64,000 nucleotides of DNA from Psettodes erumei (taxonomy: Eukaryota > Chordata > Actinopteri > Pleuronectiformes > Psettodidae): assembly GCA_016785225.1 (NCBI GenBank), contig JAFBJZ010000772.1:5303501-5367500 (forward strand), read 5' to 3'. The notes beneath the pieces are model-generated. The model saw only the letters and a program-made list of their open reading frames with translations, did not search any database and was not told the origin of the DNA. Numbering within the stretch: position 1 is the first letter of the stretch; each line of letters starts with the position of its first letter. Of this stretch, positions 38,109 to 47,164 are shown piece by piece. Position numbers and translations under genes: made by a program.

Positions 38109-38914
38109 CTGGAAGACACTGACACAGTACATCAAGCATTAGGACATGACGCAACTTAGTTAGGCTGGGCTTAAACACAAAATGACTTGGTATTGCTATA
38201 CATAGCTAGGTACGAGATAGACGTATATACAGATCAGCAATGTTTGATCTTATGTTATGATTTTGATAATGCAATATTGATAAATCGTCCTAGTCTCGCC
38301 AAATGATATCAAACAGACGCGTGAGCATAATTCTTGGTGAGTACATCAAAAGCTACAAAAAGCCATCCTTACCACACGCAGCACAGTCGAACGACACATA
38401 GTTTACCACGGTTAAATTAAAGACTGTATGTTTACTATAATGTTTACTTACACGACTCTCCGCCAAAAGCGACCGCTGCTAACTTGTGAGCAACTGTATA
38501 AAGTACGCGCAGCTTTCTCGACCACTCGCTGCGTTTGTTAGCCAGGCGGGCACCAAAAGCGAAATAAAGTCACCTCAGCTGGTAAAACGTTAAATTAATA
38601 TAATACCCCAAAATACGTTTAAAATCGTTCCAGGGAGAAACAGGTTGTTATATTCAGCATGCAAACAAGCCGCGAGGTTTCGAGACCAAAGCAAAGACGA
38701 AGCAGCATTAGCGCCCCCAAGTGGCCCGGATGACTGCAGCGTTTTGAAGAGTGCAAGCAAACAATAGAATATGTACCACGGTGGACACGCTGCCGTCTTT
38801 ATACTATGGCACTGGATTATCTACAATGCCTGGCATCAAAAATAGCCACACGTTTGACATATTGAGATTATCACAGACAATTAGTGGGAATATCTCATGG
38901 CTACATACATCGTC
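38109..38914. promoter_or_regulatory. polg leader/promoter, head to head with tRNA-Arg(UCG)
   Basis: A likely acceptor (TCTTCCAG) ends just before 38108 on the minus strand, so a non-coding polg exon should lie in this interval, probably near 38.4-38.6 kb where CpG is more frequent. No coding frame was recognised. Confidence 0.4.
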
Positions 38915-38987
38915 GGCCGCGTGGCCTAATGGATAAGGCGTCTGACTTCGGATCAGAAGATTGCAGGTTCGAGTCCTGCCGCGGTCG
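38915..38987 (+). tRNA. tRNA-Arg (anticodon TCG)
   Basis: A 73-base cloverleaf: acceptor stem GGCCGCG with CGCGGTC (one G-U pair), discriminator G, anticodon loop CTTCGGA with TCG at 38948-38950, and T-loop word GGTTCGAGTCC. There is no intron. TTTT at 38992-38995 terminates RNA polymerase III. It stands about 0.8 kb upstream of polg in divergent orientation. From memory, a tRNA-Arg(TCG) gene sits next to the POLG promoter in human too. Confidence 0.97.
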
Positions 38988-38995
38988 CATCTTTT

Positions 38996-39408
38996 GAAGT
39001 CGTCTGGTACGATATGAGCGTATTTCCCCATCTGTTTCCTTCACTGAAACAGAGTTCCGTTTTCGACAAATGCGCAGCAAGGGGCACTACTGCAGTGGTA
39101 CGTTAAATAAGCGAGCCGCCGGTACTTTGGAATAAATCTGAACCCAGCTGCATGATGCGGATGTGAAAGACAGTGGAGGCGGTGTTGGTGTCGGTCTCAT
39201 TTCACTGCAACACCTGGCTCCTACAGTGCAGCTCCGCTTTCCACCAAATGGTACTTCGCCTTTCTTTACACATCCACTATCATGAAAAAATTGAGATTTT
39301 ATTCTTGTGCCTCTGAACACTTTGCGTTTGCCCGTGTTGTGTTAGCAAAGATGGTGTGGGATGATCGTTGTCCTGTGTTGTATCATGTCTTTGGCTTCTT
39401 GTCAGACG
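38996..39408 (+). promoter_or_regulatory. tvp23a promoter and leader
   Basis: No other gene. A pyrimidine-rich run ending TTCTTGTCAG stands three bases before the chosen tvp23a ATG and may be an acceptor for a leader exon. If the region is not spliced, in-frame ATGs at 39361 and 39385 would extend the protein. Confidence 0.4.
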
Positions 39409-40786
39409 ATGGCGGATGACACGGAGGATGTTGAGCTGGACTTTGCTGCTGATGAGCAGGAGAGGGCGCGGAGAAGCGCAGTCATAAGGTGACTGCACTG
39501 CAGGACACGGTTATTATCATACAGCATACATACATTTGTCCTTTTTCCCCCAAAAAACTTGTGTTAAGATCAAATCAATGGAGATATCGAGCAGTTGGGA
39601 GGTATTTTCCAATATGTTGTATTTCTATTTAAATCACGTTAAACGTATAAAACAAATCTCATCTCTCTTGTAATATATATGTTACGTAAAATCTAATTTT
39701 ATATTCACATACATCATTGTTAGAATTCTCCTTGTCTCTTTTGGTGCTGCTAGGTGTAGATTTGCTGTACAATGAAGATGCCTTTGCTGCTTCACTGGGA
39801 TTTTTAGGATTTCTTTCATTATTTTGAATCCAATATGTATTTGGTTGCAGACACCCCCTCGCCTCCTTTTTCCACCTGTTCTTCCGAGTGGTTGCCATCG
39901 TTGCCTATTTGCTCTGTGACTGGATCAGCAAGAACTTTGCATCATGTTTTGTCCTGATCATCACTCTGCTTTCTTTTGACTTTTGGTCTGTCAAGGTGAG
40001 AGGTTCCCATAATTCCCCTTACTTTCCTACGCCTCACCCCCTCTTTTTTTTTTACCCTCTTACGCACGTCAGTATACTGTTAAATCGCTTTCTTTCACCT
40101 CGATGGTTTCTATTACTCACGCACCGTTGTCCTGTGTTGTTTCCAGAACGTGACTGGCAGGCTGTTGGTGGGGTTGCGCTGGTGGAATCAGATCGATGAG
40201 GACGGAAGGAGTCTCTGGTTGTTCGAGGCCAGAAAAGTGAGACGCTGTTATTGTTGTGTGCCATTTTGAATGTGGAAGAGCATTCGGGGGGTTATTAAAC
40301 ACGAGGAGTCGCGTTTGTGTGTGTGCGTGCAGACCTCCAAGGGCAACAACACCGGGACGGAGGCCGAGGCGAGGATATTTTGGCTGGGTCTAATCATATG
40401 TCCTCTCATCTGGACATTCTTCTTCTTCACCTCCCTGTTCTCCCTAAAGATTAAATGGCTGGTGAGACACATGTTGCCGGTGTGTACAGCTACATCACAT
40501 AATATCTGTGTCAAATGCTTGTCCGTCTGTCTGCCTCTCTTCCCCAGTCTCTTGTGGTGGCTAGTATTGCCCTCCAAGCGGCTAACCTTTATGGGTACCT
40601 ACGTTGCAAGGCAGTGGGACAAGATGGCTGGCCTCCAGACTCCCGCCCTTTCATGGGACAGCAGCTCCTGCAGCGTGTGAGTGCCTGACTGTACAGCATT
40701 GTCTCGTCAGTGTTCATTGAAATTGAACATGAGCTCACTGTCAATTTCTCCTCTTCCAGCCAGACATCATCTTTGGAATACTATGA
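39409..40786 (+). CDS. tvp23a: TVP23A-like Golgi membrane protein
   Basis: TVP23 (FAM18) proteins are small multi-pass membrane proteins of the trans-Golgi/endosome system with a role in vesicle traffic and sorting. Six coding exons: 39409-39488, 39851-39995, 40147-40236, 40333-40461, 40548-40676, 40760-40786. They close in phase to 199 residues. The start DDTEDVELDF, then IRHPLASFFHLFFR, FWSVKNVTGRLLVGLRWWN, QIDEDG, TEAEARIFWLGLIICP and LQAANLYGYLRC are family hallmarks. Four membrane segments are visible at about 34-52, 57-75, 121-144 and 150-168. LDF near the start, DWISKNF and LIICP favour the A over the B paralogue. The last exon adds only eight codons. The start could lie further upstream in frame. 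Confidence 0.92.
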
Positions 40787-40987
40787 AGATTACCTCATGT
40801 ACCTCAACAGCCTTTCTTCTGTGCTTGTGTGTGTTTGTGTTTGTGTGAGAAAGAGATACAAAGAGCTGCCTCATCTTGGTTTTCCACAAACTGCATCTAC
40901 TTGAATGGCCATGTGCCTTGTGCATGCCTTTGTTTCATGCTGCTGACTGTTCACTTGCTGCTCATGTATCAGTCTGGATATCATGTC

Positions 40988-40993
40988 AATAAA
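40988..40993 (+). terminator. Poly(A) signal of tvp23a
   Basis: AATAAA lies 202 bases after the tvp23a stop codon and is the first canonical signal after it. Confidence 0.65.
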
Positions 40994-41019
40994 AGATAAG
41001 TGCATTTCACAATTTTTCC

Positions 41020-42988
41020 TATATGTGAATTATATTTCATGGTTGAATGATACATATTTGCATATATTAAGCACATATTTTTTACCTGCTCGTACAAGCT
41101 GGTTTATAGAGTGTGATGTGCATGTTCTTTGTCTTGGTTTCGGAAAACATCTTTGTGGGACACCTCTTGCTCACTGCATTTACTCACTCGACCTATGACA
41201 GAAAACACAAAGTCTCATGTATGCAGCCCGAGAAAGGAAGAAAAGGGAGCTACTACATGTGATCAAAATAGCACTCCCCGTCTCCAGTGTTCCACCATAC
41301 CTCTAAAAGGGTCAACAGAAAATGCTGATGGCACCCCATGATACAGCATGTACCATGAGCATCTAACGGCTGCCGAAAATGAACACAGCTGTAATCTGCA
41401 AAAGTCCTATATATTGTGGCAGGAAAGATTTTTGGGGCTTCAGTCGACCACGTGGAGAAAAAATGAGCAAAATAACACAAACCACACAAAAACATTGGGA
41501 ATCATATTGAAAACTGAAAAAAAATGGACCAGTTAGTTTAAAGCTTATTGGATTTTCAGCTATCTGGTATAAAATTTTGTTCAACATGGAACTGATTTTT
41601 TGCAGAAATATTAATTTTTGAGCTACAGGTTATACAATCCAACTCAGCCGTGGGCTATTTTCCATCTGTCTGCCATTCCAAATAGAATCGGGGGTGAATG
41701 ACTCATTTAAACATGCCAGGTTGAGCCAGTACAATTTGAAACCCTCTAGAAACATTTTTGTTAAGTCTCTGCAGAGGTCAAACCATTTATTTCAGGAATA
41801 AATAATCATTCAGATAAATTTAGAACCTGTTTTTTAAAAAACATTCTGACCACGGATTTTAAAAATCTATGACTAAACCACAAAGCACTGAGAGCTCTAT
41901 TCACTTAATTGAAATTGAATTGTTCAGAGACCAATATTCATCATCCCAGTCTTGTGTCCTACATTCTGCCTTCATGTGCTGTAAACGTGACGAACAGACA
42001 TGACGTTTTGGGAACTAATCTCTTTTGACTGGTGTAATTAAAAGTGGTCAGAAAATACCTTTTCCTGACGGTACATATTTGGAGGAAAAACGGAACATAC
42101 AACTCTTGGCCGTGGCTCCTGATCTCACGGCCAGCACTTGTTACATCCCCCTCAGACCTCAAAGATCGTTTATTTGTCAGATCGCTCACGAATTTCTTTC
42201 AACCGAACAGAATTAGGCGGGAAATCATCGTTTGCACTTCTTGTCTGAACTAGTAGTAACAATAAAATACTAATTACCAGTTTAGCTGCCTATTGCTACT
42301 GTAAATCAGGAGATATGTGGGATTGAGTTTCCCAGAAATTGTTAAAAGAAGACGATGAGATACAGAAGAATAAAATGTGTGCAAAGTGGATACGATGTGC
42401 ATAGAATAGGACAACTGAAAATCCCTCAAAAGGATCGCAAGACCTCGGAAGCTCAAGTGCTCCCATTTTAAGCTTTCCACATGAAACAGTACATCACAAT
42501 CTGGCCTGACAAGTGTTCTACTAGGTTCCATTTAAATTAATCCATTGATAAAGGTCACATGAAATGCTTTTTTAAAAGAAAATTGATTATATTGTCTTGC
42601 CAACTGCTGTATTCAAGGTTTGGGATAAGCTTTTAGTCTCTGATTTTTAAACTAACTGGCTAACAGCTAAAACAGCTAAAATTCTAACTCTATTTGAAGA
42701 TGATGTGATAAGGTCAAAAGTTCTGGGAAATTCACTTAATTAACCTTGGGATAGTTTTTTATTGATTATTGGAAAAAAAAACATTGTCCGTTGTGTTTTC
42801 TGGTCATATTCATATTGACCATTATTACTATTATTATTATCATTATTATTATTAGATCTATTTGCAGTAGAAGTCGTAATAACGTAGTTAATGTGACTAG
42901 TGAAGCAATCAAAAAAAGCCAAATACATTAATGACGAGTGAGACGTCTTCCTGAAGGTGAACACTCTTCGGTGCCAGCGGCCTCTGTG
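41020..42988. other. Intergenic, no gene seen
   Basis: AT-rich sequence between the tvp23a poly(A) signal and the miR-9 host promoter. Both strands were read; only short shadow frames occur, and a TTA/ATT-type run near 42825-42860. Nothing else is supported. Confidence 0.6.
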
Positions 42989-43026
42989 ATTGGTCAGTAC
43001 GCCGCCCTGGTCCTGGCATGACGTCA
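42989..43026 (+). promoter_or_regulatory. CCAAT box and full CRE of the miR-9 host promoter
   Basis: An inverted CCAAT box (ATTGG, 42989-42993) is followed after 25 bases by a full palindromic cAMP-response element TGACGTCA (43019-43026). A GC-rich exon with a strong donor begins just downstream. The arrangement is typical of a polymerase II promoter. CREB control has been reported for another miR-9 locus (miR-9-2), which makes the CRE a reasonable candidate here. Confidence 0.6.
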
Positions 43027-43043
43027 GTGCGGGAGCGAGTTGT

Positions 43044-43250
43044 ATGACAGTGGAGGAAGCGCGCAGGCAGGAGCGGAGGCAGAAGCCGGAGGACCGAGGA
43101 TGACACTGGACTCGTCTGAGAGCAGCGGCTCCGGCTCTCCACAAGGGCCCCGATGCAAAAGCAGGGGGAGAAAAATCATCTGGAAAAATTCATCAAGAGA
43201 TAAAGTTAAGGACACTTGCCTCCAGAGTCAGCTTTGCCTCCGAAAAAAAG
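43044..43250 (+). ncRNA. First exon of the mir-9-3 host transcript (may be coding)
   Basis: GC-rich exon ending in a strong donor (AAAAAG|GTAAGA). The 5' edge is not defined; 43044 is the first ATG. That ATG opens a 19-codon frame whose TGA overlaps a second ATG at 43100 (ATGA). The second frame runs 50 codons to the donor, phase 1, rich in Ser then basic residues. The phase does not fit the next exon found at 46858, so either an exon lies between them or the RNA is non-coding, as the human MIR9-3 host gene is described. No protein family was recognised. Confidence 0.5.
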
Positions 43251-44801
43251 GTAAGAAATGCGTTGTGGAAATAGGCATTGTATGTGCACGGACATCGTTC
43301 CATTTTCACCTGCTTTAGAATCTCCTCTCATGCCATGTCCATGTGTCTCACGCACGAGAATTTTCATCACACACGAGATGCATGGGAAGTTTCCCCTTTT
43401 TGTTTATTTTTTCACGCGAGGAAATGCATCATTTAACCTGCAGAAACGATTTAAAATAAGAGAAAAGCGTATAGGAGTTTGGCCCCCACACATTTAAAAA
43501 ACCAACCTTGTTCTATAAAAGTGCCAGCATATTATACCGCGTTCCTCGGGCCGATATTATGACGAGGAACAAATTGGTTTCTTTGATGGCTCAGGCGGAT
43601 AATCCCTGCGATGTGAAACAATCTCGTTTTAGAAGAAGTAGGCCAATCACAACTCTCATTAAAAGTAGGGATTCGTTGGCCCCAAGAGCACCAAAGAGCC
43701 AAGAACAAATGAAATCATATTGAAAACCCAGCTCAATTTAGATTTAGTAGGTTTCTTTTTTTTTTAACGAGAGTCTGCTGTTGATCCCTTTTAACCTGCT
43801 GCATCAAAGAGCCATTTTTTTTAAACCTATCGCTGTCTCAGGTTCATTGTCATGGTCATGGTTTCAGGCCGCTCCTGCTGTGGTCACACTGGCGTTTTAT
43901 GGTCATCCAGTCAGAAAATTGGCTGATATGGAAATATTCCTTCTTGATACTATAACCAACTTGCATTTGTAGATAGCCTTTAAGCATGTTTTTTATGATT
44001 TTGCAACAATGTCATATTTTTTTCCAATTGCAACAGTCGTGTATTATGTGTTACTGTGTCATTCATTGCATAAAATCCCAGGGCAGGTCCACACTTAATC
44101 TTAATGTTTTACCCTAAAAGACAAAGCCATCATGTGAAAGTGGAAGAGGGTCATACCGCAGAACACAGACATGTCCCACAATTTATCTGTGTGAATGTAT
44201 CAAACTAATATCTGCCACCAGTGTGCAGGTGGGTGTTTTTTAAATGCAGCGTAACACGTGCAGACTGGCCTGTAAGATATTTCACATTTCATATTTCACA
44301 AGTCTCTCTGGAGCTGATAGGAAACAAACATTTGACACATTCTTCTTTGTAAAATATGTAATATTGTCATATTTTCTTAGAAAATGCAGTTGGATGTTAA
44401 TTGCGGGAGATGCTTACGTAAGATACACACACGCCTATAAACACAGAATAATGTTTTTCATTATTTTCTCAGTATCATTAAAGGAGGCCTTTCAAATATA
44501 ACTCAAGTATAATATGAATTGTACAGAAATTTAAAGTATAATTAGATCAATACTGAACAGGCCTTCGACCAGACACCTCATATCTTTGATGGCTAAATGT
44601 CTTATTTGTCGCTTCTTTACCCAACAAAAAAATGTCACAGCCCAACTTTTAATAAATCCAACACATCTGATTCATATCCTCAGTTGTTTGGCTGTAAATG
44701 AGAGACGCTGCAAAGTGTTTGAAATATTACAGGCCTGCTCATGTGCCTTCACCTCTCTCTCCAGATCGTCACGTCGAGCGCCACAGCATGAGAGCATGAC
44801 A

Positions 44802-44890
44802 GGAGGTCTGTTTTTGTCTTTGGTTATCTAGCTGTATGAGTGTTAAATACCTGTCATAAAGCTAGATAACCGAAAGTAGAAATGACTTCC
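44802..44890 (+). ncRNA. mir9-3: microRNA-9 precursor (mir-9-3 type)
   Basis: miR-9 is a deeply conserved neural microRNA controlling progenitor proliferation and neurogenesis. The 5p arm (44817-44839) begins TCTTTGGTTATC, the known miR-9-5p with seed CUUUGGU. The 3p arm (44856-44877) begins ATAAAGCTAGAT and is the known miR-9-3p. Both arms match the mature sequences at every base. The arms pair as a 12-bp perfect stem (44822-44833 with 44860-44871) and continue past a one-base bulge; the loop region is about 26 bases. The flanks GGAGG before and GTAGAAATGA after resemble human mir-9-3 rather than the other paralogues. It lies in the intron between the exons at 43.2 and 46.9 kb, on the same strand, and is close to polg as in human 15q26. 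Confidence 0.97.
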
Positions 44891-46857
44891 GTAACATTTG
44901 AGTTCTTTCCCGAGAGATTGGCGGATTCTGACTTTCACCTCCATGAGGTAAGAATTTCTTTTTTTAATGTTTTTTTTTTTCAGCATACAAGTAATGCAAA
45001 AGGGCTTTTGCATATGTGGTTTCAAAAATGATGTGTGGTTTTTTTCCTCTTATAATGAGCAGATTATACGATATGGCAGATTTATAAGCATTTTAATAGT
45101 TTGCAGATATTTTTCTGTGCACTCTTTTCTCTAAATTGCACATTTTAGGTGCGCTAGCTTCTCGTTTATCACTATGTTGCACAGTTTGATAGGCCCCGGT
45201 GTCTTTGTTGTCTGCTCTTTATCTGATTCATCACATGAGATACGTGAAGGATCCACTGTCACTATCTGGCCCAGTTTTAGGTAGGGTTAGGGTCATTGTC
45301 CATTCAGGCCCTCTGCAACATGCGGTGCTGAATGTAAAACAGGTCGCCCAGTGGGTGGAGGAAAAGAGGATCGCTAAGAACAAGAACTCAACAAGCTTTC
45401 TCCATTTGAGAAATGGATGAGATATGAGATTTAGAAACATCATCGTGAGGATTTCCTTTTTGTGTGCTTATTTTGGTGTGTGTGAAAAAAAAAACTATGA
45501 ATGTAGGCAGAGGGGTAATGTTGGGTAGATCACAATGGTGCCCTTTTTCACCACAGACATTTAGACTTGTCACGGCGGAAAACCTTACAGTGTCCCAGTA
45601 CCAGAGGCCTGAAACTGAAGCAGCTAAATGGAATTCAGCCATCATTTATTTGACTCTTTACACCTGTAATTTTAGTAACGTGTATCAACATATCTCGGGC
45701 TAAAAAGGCCTACATCCCACGTTAGAGTGTCATCCAGTCTCATCCCTCCTGGTCACATGCGAGAAGTGAAAAAACAGTGCAGCTCAAGCGTTCCTGATTT
45801 TCTTGAGATCCTCCATGATTCTGCTTAAGGAGGGTATTGTCTCTGCTTTGGGACAGGCTGGCATGTTTCACCCGCCGGTCAAGTCAGTTCTGCACAGAAG
45901 CCCTTCATTTATCTATCGCTTTTAACAGCCATCTTTTCAATTCATATACCCTTTTCTTTTGGAAGAGCATTTTCCATTTCTTAAAAAAAAAAAAAAACGA
46001 GAGCAGATTTTAGATTTCACTTGTGAGACTCTGTTTATAGATGAGAGAAAAGGGAAGCTCAGGCTTTGTCCGGGCACTAATGTCTCCAGGCCTGCTAATA
46101 ATGCGCTTGAGTGGTGTAGCACCCTACACACACAGGGTTAAAAAAAACACTTGGCGTCTGTATTTAAAGCTGCACCGAGTCTCGGAGCCTTTGGGAAACA
46201 TTGTGTTTCGCCTCAATGAGAAGGCCAGGGCCATCCTGTAGACAGGAGCTGAACCTTTCAACCTGGTACTTCAGCGCTGTGCGCTGGATACGCTCAGCCC
46301 AGAGAATGCCACTAAAGCCTAAAGAGCACCAAAGTGAGATGGGTTTTCATTCACTCTGTTAACTACCTATCACAGTTGAGCTCGCTGTCAAACCGGGCTA
46401 ATTGCTTCGTTTCACAGCGCGATATTGGACATGTGAAAAGGCCGAGGTCCAACTCTTTTCCCTGAGCTTTCCCTGCTATAGGTAGCGTGTGAACATGGCG
46501 TGCCTCCTTAATGAATAGGAATAAAAACACTTGAGGCTTTATTTATGGGATGGTCCAAGGCATCCTTGTCTCAACCTATGTGCACCTATAATGATTCTTC
46601 TTGTGCTTTTATTGTGGCAAAAATACACACTCATGCGCACAAAAAGGACGAGGGGAAAGCTCTTTGAGTGAGCAAAGCCAGCCAAGGAGGGAAAAGTTCA
46701 GATAACCGGCTGATTTTTTAACAACCAAATCATGTGTTTAATTAAGAACCTGCAATTGTAGGGCTGGGTTTGACCACAATGATAAAGAAAAGTGCAAAAT
46801 GTGTGTTTTTTCATGTTTCTCTTCCTGTTTTCTCTGCGTTGTCTTCTCTTGTCGCAG

Positions 46858-47164
46858 GTTTTTGATTCACAACACTGAACGAGCGGGCGATCCCGAGGAA
46901 AAGAAGGTAGAACCGTCATTAAAAGCAAATGAGGAGAATAACGGGGGAAACACGGGCGGTCCAGAATTGCCGCCTCCTCCTCCTCCCTCTCACCCCTTCA
47001 GCTCCACAGCCTCTAATGCCATCTGTACTGCCAATGGGGGACACTTTGCCTGTGCCAGGAGGCGGACAAAGACCCCGCCGGATCCCCGGAGCATGGGCGC
47101 GCTCAGAGGAGCCATCTTGGGAGACGCTGCCGCGACACCTAAAATGGCTGGGCTGGCATACAAG
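46858..47164 (+). ncRNA. Candidate second exon of the mir-9 host transcript, with an open frame
   Basis: Bounded by a good acceptor (pyrimidine tract then GTCGCAG) and a good donor (TACAAG|GTGAGC). One frame is open for the whole exon (102 codons, entry phase 2, exit phase 0). It contains a PPPPPP run and Arg/Lys-rich words such as ARRRTKTPPDP and has no recognised domain. It may be a non-coding exon of the miR-9 host RNA, or the 5' part of a protein gene that continues beyond the window. The exon boundaries are supported by signals only. Confidence 0.4.

Noticed and set aside
45284..45298. Two TTAGGG-like units (GGTAGGGTTAGGG)
   Set aside because: Too short for an interstitial telomere tract; expected by chance.
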